NCBI RefSeq assembly: GCF_964355755.1
Contig: NC_092671.1
Span: forward strand, 37,093,304 to 37,157,303
Origin: Antedon mediterranea
Lineage: Eukaryota; Echinodermata; Crinoidea; Comatulida; Antedonidae
Length of the DNA: 64,000 nucleotides
Reading direction: 5' to 3'
How positions within the stretch are numbered: the first letter of the stretch is position 1; every line of letters begins with the position of its first letter. The notes beneath the pieces were generated by a model that ran no database searches, was not told where the DNA came from, and saw nothing but the letters and a program-made list of their open reading frames with translations. Below, one piece after another: positions 39,781 through 52,800 of this stretch. A program made the position numbers and the translations under genes.

Positions 39781-40562
39781 TAGAACTTGTTGAAACGCTC
39801 ACATAGTTAGGGAAAATCAGCACCAAACCTAGAAAAAATTATTTACAAAGCGATTTTTATGGGAAAACCTTTATATGAATCTAAAATACCACCAAAAAAA
39901 AAGTTCTAAGGATTTGGCCCATGGGAAACTTTTTTTTGGCGCCATTTTCAAAATGGCCGCTTACAACTTGACATGCTTGTATCTTGGTAACCATTAATCA
40001 TGGAGACTTGGTTTTGGTCTTAAATTGTTTAGAAGATACATATTCCTATTCTTCATAATGAAACATTTTGTCCAAAAGTGACCAGAAATGGTATTTCTGA
40101 CGTTTTGACCTTTGACCTTAGCTTATTATATCTCAATAACTACTGATCGCATAATCTTCATATTGGTCTCAAATTGTTAAGAACATGTATGTTCCTATTT
40201 AGTATAATGGAGCATTATGTACAATTGTGACAAGAAGTATGGTTTTATTAACTTTTAACCTTATATGTGAAAAGAGCACCAAACTTGAGAAAAAAATCAC
40301 ATTTTAAATGTTTTTGAGGGTGGGGGAGGGGATTATTCATCATGTAATAACACCGAAACTTGGATATTGCTCCCAGTCGTTTACTTACTAAAGATTCCTT
40401 ATTATTGGTAATAGTTTAAAATCTACATGTAATTATAGACGTACAATGATATTATTTTTACCAAATAATCAACTTTATTTAAAACATACACCGTCACTTA
40501 GACGAAAGCTGATGATTTTTTTTTTGTTGAGACTAGCCAGATTATTACTGTGTCAGTAAAGC

Positions 40563-40772
40563 CTAGGTGTCTTCATCAGAAAAATCATGGTCACTTAATG
40601 AAAAGTTACATGAGCCATTTTCACATTTGCCCATACATCCCCCACATGCACTTAAGCATTTAAGCTTACTCTTTCTACAATTACATCTATTCGTTGTACA
40701 CATCTCATTACCATTTCCAGATTTACAGTTACAACACCTTGTCAGGCTTCCGTAAAAATTCAGAGGTATCAT
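40563..40772 (-). pseudogene. Cys-rich (CXC-like) terminal segment of the TIR element's protein
   Basis: Seventy codons with CCNCKSG, CTTNRCNCRKSKLKC and CGGCMGKCENGSC, resembling the tesmin/TSO1-type CXC cysteine arrangement. It ends in an acidic SDHDFSDEDT. It probably forms the C-terminus of the element's protein, separated from the upstream part by frame breaks. Confidence 0.55.
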
Positions 40773-40904
40773 ACAGGGATGTTGGTATATGTGTCAGTTC
40801 ATATTTTAATGTTTCACGTAGTGAAAAGTTATCACGTTCACTGAGAAGGACAAGTCTTGTAAATAGGGTTGTATTGTTGACATAAGCATTCTTTCCTCCA
40901 ACTT

Positions 40905-42262
40905 TCACACATTTTTGTAGACATGATCAGATAATGGTTTAATGTTTCGTGTAGACATTCTGTGATTCAGAGGTTTAGCATCTACTTGTTTCTGTATGGT
41001 GAGACCTATATTGTAGCCATTGTCACAATTTACTTCGTTGACGAATTCAGTGGATAAACCTGTCGACAGTGAAACGATGATGTTACTATTCTGTGGATCT
41101 TCAAATGGAGAACGTTCATTGAACCAATTGAGTACTTGACCGAAGGTAGATGTGTCAATTTTCATTGCACTTTGTGAGCATTCTTTGTGTGGCAGGTTTG
41201 GAGTGTTTCCTTTGTCTTCTAGTAGGTGATGGATCTCAGAAAAATGATTCAAAGTCAGTACCCAAGGCAGGTATGTTGCTCCGCTTGTAGTTGAAGTACC
41301 CCTCATCCGGCCCATATAGACAAACCGCCCTGTGATTTTGAATGTCTCATAAGGGTCTGTTCAATTTCTATGTCACTCCATACACCTGCCCACTGTTTTT
41401 CGTTATATCTGATGGTATGATCCCCATTGCAGAATATCGCCCATGTGACAGGATCATCTTTTTTCAGCTGCAACATAGTCTGAAGGTATATACGGCTGCC
41501 TTTAGCATAGTGAGCATGTCCACACGCTGCAAAATAAGGCAGCATTTGTCCAACTGCCTCAATGTGTAGTTCCCAGTTGTTTTCTCGTTCAGCTCTTATG
41601 AAGTTTCGTACTATTATTGTTACCATATAATGAAACTCCGTCCACAGCTTTGCAGTCCTAGATTTCTTGGATATTGCGTCTAGTTGTTTGCTTAACTGCA
41701 AATTTATGTTTTCAGCATGTTGCAAAATTTCCGTGTTGGCTCATATTGGCCGAATACTTGATCTTCAGCTGGTCGAATGGTTCAAAGACTACAGTGTTTA
41801 GACTGCTGACTGAGGATGAAGGATAGTAAGTTATAGGAATTGCAGCATCCTTTACAATTTTGGTTGTATCTAAATCCTTCATTTGTCTGCGGTGTATTCT
41901 ATAGGTTGTGTTGATAATAATGATGAGCAGGTGTTCCACTATTATCATTTGTCATCTTGATCAACCCCATTGCATGAAATGATGTATTCCCGTGCAATGA
42001 ACGAATGTCCAAATCAAGGTTATCGCCAGCAAACTGAACAATCTTAGTATTATAACTTTTCAGTGTCTGTGTCCTCCCTAGTAGAACTCCAATAATCTCT
42101 TAATATTTCATTTTGGGTACTCTTAAAGCATACAATATCTTTTCTGCCCTTTTCACTAGAAAAGTAAATCTCATTACCAAACTCTTCAAGAAGTAGTTTT
42201 TTCAAATACTTTGAACTGTAAAAGAAATCACTATTACTCCCATCATCTGATAACTCTCTCAT
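40905..42262 (-). pseudogene. broken main ORF of the TIR element
   Basis: Three or four overlapping minus-strand fragments in different frames. 41725-41303 encodes HYAKGSRIYLQTMLQLKKDD, FCNGDHTIRYNEKQWAGVWS and IEQTLMRHSKSQGGLS; 41315-40905 continues GRMRGTSTTSGATYLPWVL after a frameshift at the overlap; 42262-42050 and 41948-41712 lie upstream. I recall multicopy invertebrate proteins with this WAG..SD..IEQ.LMR..K..GGL..GRG pattern, but no named transposase class. No DDE or tyrosine-recombinase signature is visible to me. Confidence 0.55.
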
Positions 42263-43428
42263 TATTTCACATAGGTCTTCAGTTGTATAAGAACCAGTTT
42301 TTGCTATATATTCTATTTATGCTTACCAAAATTGCATTTGATATGCTGTTGCTGCACTCTTTCTAACAAACATTTGAAATGTAGCCTGCTAGATGGCGCT
42401 TCCTGATTGGTCAAAAAGCTTAGCCTATGTACAGCCATGTGGTGGCGGTGTTAATACTTGAATTATATTATTAATAATAATTGAATAATATTGGTTAATT
42501 GGGTTCAACGGTCAATAAATGGTATTTCTACTTGCTTTATAGAAAAATGTGTCATTACTGCAAATATAAAGTTGTACATTATAAACAAATTAAGACCAAA
42601 ACCAACTCTCTAGGTCAAATAGTTATGTAGCTATGAAACTTCCGGTCAAGAAAGGTCAAAGGTCAGAAATAGCATTGCTGGTAATTTTTTTGAAAAATAT
42701 TCCATTATTGCAAATAGGAAATTGTACATTGCGAACAATTTGAGACTAAAATTAAGCATATACACTGTGTGGTTAACGAAGTACTAACTCGTTACTAAAA
42801 ATAGATTGACCTTTATATAAAAGGTCATAACTCCTTCCCCCATAGAGAAAATCACTAGAACTTTTTTTTGGTGACCCCTGGGACTTATATGTTAAGTTTG
42901 ATGATAAAAATCCTTTGTAAATAATTTTTTCCAGGTTTGGTTAAAAAATGACGTTTTTAACCCTAACTAACAGTCAGGTTTGTCAACGGATTCTCGTTTA
43001 TAGACCTGCAACGCTGATGTAAATATACAACAACCCAATGTAAGTACAGTATTCTGTTTTCTTCATTAATTTTACGTTTAATATAAAGACCTAATGGTAA
43101 ACAGTACTTATTATTTGTACTGCCCGGTGGATGACGTAGTGTGGGTAGGCTATTTACACATTGGTTATACAGTATATCTAATTAGGCTACAACTCCCTGA
43201 ATTATTATAAGGAGAGCACATAATACACGTGTACATGATCATGGACCAATAGAGATCTGATGATCTGTGTTAACAATAGCATCTCTAGTTCTAGAGGCCC
43301 AGGGTGTAGATGCACAGCGCCAGTGTAGCCTAATATTGAAAACCACGTGCTATCACCATGCATGATTTTGTATAAACAAATTTTTTTCAGACATTTATCA
43401 ACGCTTAAGGTTCAACGCATCAAGAAAA

Positions 43429-45408
43429 ATGTTTGTAAGTACCGTAGACTTTTTGTGTACGTTGTATTGACTCATTGGATCATTAATTATAATAATAATA
43501 TATTTTACCATCTTATCTTCTTGAGATGTAAGTATACTAAATGAATGGCTTGTGTTGCCCGAAAGCTTTGCTAATTTTTCTGGCTGTTTTACTTTATCGT
43601 TTTGATTTAGCTTTTTGTTTATTTTATTTTGTATCTCCATTGATATCCAGCCACTGATACCCACAGCATTGTCATTTTTTCAGTGCTTATTTTATTTTAT
43701 ATCTCTATTGATATCCAGCCACTGATACCCACAGCATTGTCATTTTTTCAGTGCTTATTTTATTTTGTATCTCCATTGATATCCAGCCACTGATACCCAC
43801 AGCATTGTTATTTTTTTCAGTAAATTTCCTTTGGATTTATATATTAATTCATTCATTCAATTGTTTATTCTCGAATGTACAATTATTTTAATTTTATTCT
43901 ACTATTCTGTATATTGAGATTTAAATCCATTCCCTTTTGTATGTCACCAGCCAGTGCGATTTTATTTTGTTTGTGTTTTTTTAATGTGAATTTGGGCTTT
44001 GTCCTGTTTTTATTGTCACTTTTATCATGTAAAAATCTCTCGCAATTCAGTTTTACTATGAATTTGATCTTGATAAATATACCATATGAATCAAATATGT
44101 TTTAAACAATTGTAACGTTTTATTTCTCACAGAACAAACGTTATTTAACGACGAAAAAGATCTTGATCAGTTTCTTGAGGTTCATTGCAGTAGTCGGTAC
44201 TGTAAAGTTATTTCATGTTATCAAAATGGATTTTCCCGAAAAGAGTGACGTCCTGGACTCAGTACGTGGCGCTAGTAAACATTTTATTGCTAAAAATAAA
44301 GTCGTGAAAGCGAATCTTCTTTCCAACAATACGAGTCCGAAAGAGATATTAATATTCGGGGACATTAGTGACATCGAACGTTGGTATGAATTAAGTGTAA
44401 TGGTCAAATGTTTTAGAGGCCCAAATGGTGTTAAACAATGTCCAGTATTTTGTCCGAAATATAATTCTTCAATTAATCTATCCGTGGGAAGTAAAACTTC
44501 AGATTATAAAAACAAAGACGCAATCGTTTTCGGACTTTCGCCGTTCACTCTTCTTCGCAACCACAATGAAGTTACTAACATTAATAATCCGAAATTCCCG
44601 CCAAATGTTTTGACTGTTTTTTACAGTATGGAGTGTCCATACGTAATCCATAAATCGAATTGGCGTATTCCGGCTGGGAAGTACCACGTGACGATGACGT
44701 ACCTCACAGGATCCAATATAACAGTGCCCTATGCGTACTATAAACCATTTGAAAAGGAAAAAGTTCCTATTAAACGAAACTTCGCTGAGGGAAAAACTAA
44801 ACTTATAGCGTGGATGGGTAGCAACTGCGTGAAGAAAGTATTCTGGCCTAGGATGGAGTTTATTCACCGTTTGCAGTCGCATTCCCGTTGATACGTACGG
44901 CAAATGTGGCAACTTAACCTGCCTACCAAGACTTTCCAAGAAATGTGTTAACATGCTGCAACAATATAAATTCTATTTAGCGTTTGAGAATTCCGAATGT
45001 CATGAGTATTTGACGGAAAAGTTCTGGGCTAGTTCCCTTCAAAACGACGTAGTTCCAATAGTTTACGGAGCCAGTAGAGAAGATTTTAAGAAATTTGCGC
45101 CCGAAAATTCGTACATACACGTCGGTGATTTCAAAAACGTAAAAGAATTAGCAAGTTATATAAAATTACTCGATGAAAACGATCATCTTTATAATAAGTA
45201 TTTTGAGTGGAAGACTAAAGGCACTGTTGTCAATGTGTATCCTCAAATGGAACCGTCCTATTTCTGTGAGGTTATACCATTTTTAGATAGAAATTTTGAA
45301 CGTAAACCGCTTAAAGATTCCATATGGTTTAACTCGTGTAGATCGAAAATCAAACACAAATTTGACCCTAAAAATATCGCCAGCTTTGATAACTGGTCAA
45401 GCTGGTAA
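43429..45408 (+). pseudogene. GT10 fucosyltransferase duplicate broken by a 2-bp deletion
   Basis: Exon 1 43429-43434 and exon 2 44133-45408 correspond exactly to the intact copy at 35595-37392. The body is nearly identical, but GT is missing at about 44882-44883 (CGCATTCCC here, CGCATGTTCCC in the intact copy). The frame therefore shifts and stops at TGA about 44889-44891, before the GT10 motif. The rest is still open in the shifted frame, including FENSECHEYLTEKFW from 44987, so the lesion is recent or is an assembly error. A product from the first part would keep the membrane anchor but lack the catalytic core. Confidence 0.85.
43590..43825. repeat. 67-bp local tandem repeat, about 3 copies
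   Basis: Units TTTTATTTTGTATCTCCATT ... CCACTGATACCCACAGCATT repeat three times, each ending in an acceptor-like TCATTTTTTCAG. The equivalent place in the left unit (35770-35830) has one copy. It lies in the intron of the broken fucosyltransferase. Homologous single-copy sequence also occurs at 20400-20525 in reverse. Confidence 0.75.
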
Positions 45409-45809
45409 GTTTATTTTGAAGATAATGTAAATTATAGAGTTAATATATAGATAAATAGGCCTATTGTAATTGTTTTAGATTCGCTGTTTTAGTGCTGTTA
45501 GTATAAGTCTTCATTTTTTATATTATTATATATTGTTTGAAGGTTTGCACGGCGAAATCATTCATCATTTCTCACTCCTGAGGACGATCAAAATAGGCCT
45601 ATATTGATCGAAACTCAACAGTTTTTTTTCAGAACTTATGTAGGCCTACGTGGTGTAGCCTATCCGCAAACTTATCAACATTATCATATTTAACATATAC
45701 AGCTACAATATACCTGTTGAACCGGGCCCGATAATAAATGTGTAAGACCATTTTGTGGTCCTTTTTGGGGTTCAATGTGTCGGGAAGAAGGAAGCAGGGT
45801 GGGGTATCC

Positions 45810-45985
45810 CCCGTGGCGTAACGGCTATGAGCGCTCACTGGAACCCAGGGGCCCCGGAGCTTATGGAGGCCCTGAGCAGTGCACAGAGGAAAAAACAGGC
45901 ATTAAAATATGCCGAAAAGGCTAAAAACGCCCGAGGGTCACTTAGGTTTCCTAAACCGGCAGGCGCCTCTAAAAACGCCACTGCT
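45810..45985 (+). mobile_element. GTGGCGTAACGG-ended element, copy 4
   Basis: Begins CGTGGCGTAACGGCTATGAG and contains ATGGAGGCCCTGAGCAGTGC and AGGAAAAAACAGGCATTAAA. It is present only in the right duplication unit, so it inserted after the duplication. The rest of 45409-46890 is duplicated flank and AT-rich sequence. Confidence 0.6.
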
Positions 45986-46891
45986 TCATTGTATCTCAAA
46001 TTTACCATAGTAATATTGTTATCATTGCAATATGAAACTTAAATCAAGTTTTGTATCTGTACGTTTACGAAATTTAAACAACAAATAATTATAGATATAT
46101 TAGATGATTTGTTTACTTTCGGCAATAAATAAATGAAGTTCAGTAGCATAAGTGAAACTATTTCAATGTGTGCTATTTAAAATTGTTGTATCTTAATTTA
46201 TCCTTCATGTAAGATGATATTGACTAATAAATATTATGCTAAATGTGTGTTTTTTTAAAAATAATTTTCATTAGATCACAAACACCAAATAATGATAATC
46301 TACAACATTTTTTTCAATACTTGAAATAATACATTATATTATAAAATAAAAAATTATATGTATAAATATATTTTACAAAAGAGTAGTTTCTGAAAAAATG
46401 TATCATCTTTCTTTTGAAAGCTGATTTAAAAGAATAAATATAGTATCTTAATTTAAAATAAAAATAATCATAAGTGTAGAACCATTTTTTTAAATTCATT
46501 AATTTAGTATTTACTTACAGGTAAAATTACCTGAGACAACACACAGTAATTTATTCATAGGCTAATGCAAAAGATAGGTTCAGTTTCAGCACTTAATTTT
46601 ACCATTTTTAGGTCCTGGGTCCATGCCCCTCCCCCTATTTCAAAACCCTGGATCCGCCACTTAATAGTCATGCATAGTTTATTTTGGTGAAAGTTCTTCT
46701 TAAGTAGATGTTTTCATTGGCTTTGCCTCTTTTCTGAGGTGTCTTCTGAGATTTCTTCCCTTCTCATCCTGGGTTTAGAACATGCAGTGTCTGTAATGTT
46801 CTCATTATATCCAAGACCAATAACTATGGCTGGCACCACACTGCGATTCATCTTCAGTAACACATTCAAACGTTGTCTACCTTATACGTTT

Positions 46892-49800
46892 TCAGTTCTT
46901 AGATTTGGTGATATCGCAAACACAGAACTCCATCTCAACTAAATTGTCCGAGCAAGGTTGAAATTTATTGTATGTACTTTTCTGATGAAGCTGTAAACAA
47001 ATATTAAACAATTGTACACATTTAGTACAGTACGTACAGTATTATTCTTTCTACAAAACCACTGGTTAATTGACTAGGTTAGTGATAGTTAACCTGTTCA
47101 TCAACAGGTTAAAATGGTAGACTATTTACTTATAAATTTCTCACTTGTTATCAACAATTGCTAACCATACTTGCTTAGGTGGATAATTGACTAGGTTAGT
47201 GATAGTTAACCAACTGTTTAATTAGTCACCAGACTACTTTATGAATTCCTCACTTGTTATCAACAATTGCTAACCATTGCTTGTTTAGGTGGGATAATTG
47301 ACTAGGTTAATGATAGTTAAACAGGTTATAGTAGACTACTTTATGAATTGTCCAGTTGTTATCAACAGCTGCTAACCCATATTGCTTGACTTGTTTGTTG
47401 GGTTTATTAACTAGGTTAGTGATAGTTAACCAACTGTTTAACAGACTACTTACCTTATGAATTGTCCACTTGTTATCAACAACTGCTAACCATACCGTTT
47501 TAAACTGTTTAGCTTGGAACAGTAACTGGTAGTATATTGCAGTACTTCCATCAGCACCCACTTCTTCCCGTACTTGTATATTTAGTATCTTGTCAAGGGA
47601 AATATTCATACAACTTGTGTCATGTAAGGGATTCCAATCTTTTCTCTTACCAACTTTATAAAGGGTTTTCTGTAAAACAAGAAATATGCAACAGGTGGAG
47701 TAATATTTTTTTGTTTAGGGGTGTGGTAACATTTAGTGAGGTATATTGATTGAAAATATATTTAATCCATCCTGATGATTTATATACAGTATAGTTAAAA
47801 TGATTTACATATTGATTATTGTAAAACTGAACCATGCTTTGAAACTGAAAAACGAAGTGAGGTAAAGTTGATTTTATAAATATATTTAATCCATCCTGAT
47901 GATTTATATATAGTATGATTAAAATAATTTATTGATTATTGTAAAATTGAACCATGCTTTGAAACTGAAAACAGATATATTGATCATAAACATCTTTGTT
48001 TATGCATTTCTAACAAAATCAAAATGATCTACAATGTCTCAGCGGTTTGACGAAGAGATACAAACTGTTACGTGCATATAAGAGTTTAAAATTTGAATAT
48101 TGTTATTATAATTTTTACCTTAGAATGTTTATTATTGATGAATTTGATAACAAAGTTGACTGTTTCATAATGAAGTATTCCCCATTCACTTTTGGCAAGC
48201 TCCTAACAAAATTAAGAACATTTTGTTAATTGTATTCATTTTACGAAACAAACAAGGTGATTCAAGTGGTAAAATTGACAATAATTGATCACGGCCTTGT
48301 AGAAGAACACCTTTATGGTGAAACAAGCTTTTCCGTGTTAAAATAAAGTATTTATTATTATTATTAATATATTACTACTCTTTAAAAGATGCACTGGATT
48401 CTTTTAAGTTTACACAAGTCAGATGGGTTCCACCGATTCTACAACTATATTGTTGAGGAGAGCCTTGAACCAGTGTGCCGATTTTATAGCTGTGATTGGC
48501 TGCTTCTTGCCCTGGACGCGATTTTTTTTTGTACATAAGTTGGAAACCCCATGTAAAAGATAGCCAGACAACTTCCTAAATATAACTAAACCCAACCCTC
48601 TAAATAATCTCTCTCTCTCACTATAAAGTAAAAGAAGTAGCTCATTGGAGTCGAACCCTATACATTGACATGTAAAGTCCATAGCCTTATCCACTCGACT
48701 ACACAGACGGCTCGACAGAAATCGTTTGCACTAGCGAATTGTAGTTAGCTCAATTCTTACGTCACACCTTATGGATATGACTAATAAATATTCATGTTTA
48801 TTTTGTGACGTTTCACGCACCCTGGACACTCTACTAGACAGTCTATTTATTTGTAGAGATATGGTATATTCAAAGATTTCAATAATTATTATATACCCTG
48901 ATTGAATATTAACTACCCACTCATTACAAAATTGAGATAAAAAAACATCCAGCACCTTAATTTTGCCACATGCACAGCTCCATGCTGATATCCCTGCTTC
49001 CTTGCAACTTCTTTTTCTGCAAAGAAACGACCAAATCTCACTCTTTATATTTTTACCTTGTTGTTTAAATGAAATAAAATGAATAAATGGATGAAAAAAA
49101 CTATTATATCCGTCGTATCTCCTTTCAGTTCCAGAAGCTTTGGTCGTTACCTTATTTTTTGGAGAAAGAAGATAACTTGTACAGTTTTTCAAAAGAACTG
49201 ACAATATTAAGAGGACCCTATTTAGTATTAGGATCTGTGTAAAATAAAACCTTGCTATATTGTAATAATAACTGATTCAATTTTTTTGTGTGTGTTTTAC
49301 TATTAATTTTGAGATATTTTAAACCGATTTATCTTGTTTGTGTAATTGAAAAACTCCTACTGGAGTATCACTCAACATGTAGATAGAGGTTGAGGAGGGA
49401 GTATCACTCAACATGTAGATAGAGGTTGAGGAGGGAGTATCACTCAACATGTAGATAGAGGTGGAGGAGGGAGTATCACTCAACATGTAGATAGAGGTTG
49501 AGGAGGGAGTATCACTCAACATGTAGATAGAGGTTGAGGAGGGAGTATCACTCAACATGTAGATAGAGGTTGAGGAGGGAGTATCACTCAACATGTAGAT
49601 AGAGGTTGAGGAGGGAGTATCACTCAACATGTAGATAGAGGTTGAGGAGGGAGTATCACTCAACATGTAGATAGAGGTTGAGGAGGGAGTATCACTCAAC
49701 ATGTAGATAGAGGTTGAGGAGGGAGTATCACTCAACATGTAGATAGAGGTTGAGGAGGGAGTATCACTCAACATGTAGATAGAGGTTGAGGAGGGAGTAT

Positions 49801-52800
49801 CACTCAACATGTAGATAGAGGTTGAGGAGGGAGTATCACTCAACATGTAGATAGAGGTTGAGGAGGGAGTATCACTCAACATGTAGATAGAGGTTGAGGA
49901 GGGAGTATCACTCAACATGTAGATAGAGGTTGAGGAGGGAGTATCACTCAACATGTAGATAGAGGTTGAGGAGGGAGTATCACTCAACATGTAGATAGAG
50001 GTTGAAGAGGGAGTATCACTCAACATGTAGATAGAGGTTGAGGAGGGAGTATCACTCAACATGTAGATAGAGGTTGAGGAGGGTAGAGAGCTAGTCAAAA
50101 TGAGAAATCAGCTTGGAGAAGGTTTAATAATAATTTAATAGCCAACAACGTACTGTACCTGCTAATTTCTTGTGTAAACACATTAATAACATTATCACCC
50201 ACAACTCCAGAAACCTGCTCCATATTCGGAAAATGCATCAAAGATTTCATACTTAGATGTAGATCCATATGAGTCTAATAAAACAAAATTAAAAATTCCA
50301 TTTACAGTATTGATAAACATACATTCATTAAGTAGAGTCGTTGAGCAGTTAAGGCATTGCCGCTGCAAACCATAGCTATCAATCGGCATAGGTTGAAGTC
50401 ACTCCTCGACCATTGATCTGGTGGTAGAACAGGTCTTCTCAGTTAAGGACTTAAAACTGGAGGTCCAGTGTACACATCTGGCTCGTGTGCACTTTAAAGA
50501 ACCGAGTGTATCTTTTGAAGGGTAGGGGGTTACCCCGGTATACAGGTCCATTCAGCCCTTGTCGTTGTGGACAGACGAATGGGTGTCATTTGGTGGCAGC
50601 ACTTGACATGAAGGGACCCTTGGTGGAGAAGAAAGTTGTGGTATGTGTCATCCACGACTATGCAACCTACTACAATTCAGTCCAGTAGAGTGCATAGTCG
50701 TAGTCCCCCAACGTGTTTCTCATTGTTTTTACGTGGGATAACATTCTTACTAAGTATCGTTGCTGGTTCACAAGTAGATTATAGTGAACATCTGGTTTCA
50801 TTTCCAGTAACCATGACGGCATTATGATTGACAGGAATGGTAAAAGTGACTCATACTTTCCCCCAAGATGAGTGATGTCAGAATATGGCTTACCGTGATC
50901 ACCGAGTAACAACTGTAAATTAAAACATACATGGTTGATGAATAAATATTTTTATTTCATTATTTATTTTCATACTTATTAATATAGTGTACAACAAATT
51001 TCTTTAAGCTATGTTTACAATATCAAACTAGTTTGACAAAAAAAGTGTGATGTGCCCATATATGGTAGTGATATGCCCATATATGGTAGTGATATGACAT
51101 CATCATATCCATGTGTGGGCACATCACATTTTTTTGTCACATAAAGTTTGATAGTGTAGACCTCTATTAAAAGGCTACTCCTTCAGGACCGTATCCCAAA
51201 AGAGGGATTTTAATGTCTTTTATATCAATTATTAAAATGTTTACCACAACTAAATTAGCATTATCATTTAGAACATTCTCAAGAAATCTTCTTAAATCTT
51301 CATCCACTTGATTAATTGATTCTGCTTTACGGCTGAAATAATAATAAAATTAATTTTAATTTTGTAATTATTGTTTTTGCACTTTTATACTCGATATCAC
51401 AAGCTGTAGTGAGCCACACCAGATGCAAACTACTGTATTTTGCTAGTGTTCTTGAATGAGACACTGTACTATGTGTGATGGGGTAGCCTCCGGCATCAAA
51501 ATGGATTCAAAATGTCCTCCATTAACCTCAAGACTTAATCTGCATAGCTTAGACTTAAAATAATGGCAGGGGAGATCTTAGAGTATTACCTATGATGAGC
51601 ATTGATACCAATTGCTGCCCACTTGGCCGAGTGAGGTTGTTTAAGAAATCCCTGAGTATAGTTTAAGATGTACTCGTGGAGAAAATGATTCCCTTCACAA
51701 AAACCAGACAGGACACCCGGAGATACCTACCAAGATAAAATATATAATATGATATGATAGAATGCAACAAAGAATTAAGCACAACATGGGAGCGCTACAA
51801 GATTGTAATATGAATTTAGATGGCTGAATAATAATAAATAATAATATGGATTTATACACATACCACTCAAGATTGCTCAAAGCGCGTTAAAATCAACAAA
51901 TGTATGTACATTTATTTTTATAAATAAATATATAATATATAACAATAATAATACAGTAATGTAAGTTTTGTTTACACATTGCTTTCATGATTCTTCATTT
52001 TAAAATAACAGATAAAGTTTTTATACCAGTAGGAAATAAATAAAATCAGATTTAAGTATTTATAAAGCCTTATGTGACAAAAAAATGTGATGTGCCCATA
52101 TATGGACAAGATGATGTCAAATCACTACTATATTTGGGAATATCACTACCATATTTGGGTATATCACTACCATATTTGGGTATATCACTATGTGTGTGCA
52201 TTCTATATTTTAATTGTTTGCTTTATATTGTGAACATATATCTGGTTTTTTTTTATCATACTAATATTTATTTACCAATCTTTAAGAAGAATTTCTATTA
52301 ATTTTTATATAATAAGGGACAAACAAAGCTTTTCAGTATTTTTTTCAGTACACAGAGCTTTATACACTATTTCAACTACATCAACAAAATGTCAATATTT
52401 AATATATAATTATTCCAATGTTGATATTCAATCTTGTTTTTAAATAATCATATGAAAATAAAGGCAATAATACCTGCTCGTTTTCCCTAGCCATCCAACC
52501 ATGCTCCTCATGTGCCATTGCAGGGGGTCTGTAGTGACAGCCCTGTAATAAAAACATTGTATAACATCAGTGTGACATATAACAACACCAGCAAGACCAA
52601 TCAGAATAGGCCACCCAGTGCATTCTAAATTAATAAATAATATCCCGTTTGTCACAGAAGCAACATAGGCCTAGGTAACTTAAATGTAAAGATATAATTA
52701 TTGTCCCCCTAAAAAAATTATTTTTTAAAATTTTTTAAATAGTTATTCACTTTTACCAAAAACTGGATCGAAAAATAAAATTATTTTCCTGAAAAAAACA

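Larger units (their letters stand above)
39804..42969 (-). mobile_element. 3.2-kb TIR element of unassigned type with 3-bp target duplication
   Basis: Termini TAGTTAGGG / CCCTAACTA are flanked by ACA on both sides. Beyond the tips the ends remain an imperfect inverted repeat for about 120 bp (ACCAAACCTAGAAAAAATTA against its inverse near 42940; CCACCAAAAAAAAAGTTCTA against its inverse near 42870). The empty site survives in the left fucosyltransferase unit at about 34995-35005. Minus-strand coding remnants fill the middle. Confidence 0.8.
39773..46540 (+). repeat. fucosyltransferase tandem duplication, right unit
   Basis: Second copy of the 3.4-kb unit, expanded by a TIR element (39804-42969), a GTGGCGTAACGG-ended element (about 45810-45985) and a small local tandem repeat (43600-43825). 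The non-inserted parts align with the left unit in order. Confidence 0.8.

Noticed and set aside
49355-50085. CRISPR-like array of 36-bp repeats
   Set aside because: Units are head-to-tail with no spacers, and the genome is eukaryotic with spliced genes.
49319-50098. A 259-residue repetitive secreted-type protein encoded alone on the minus strand
   Set aside because: The frame is the DUF229 exon frame running through a 36-bp minisatellite; its start lies inside the 3' splice site region and its end is intron. It is better explained as a repeated exon/donor junction.
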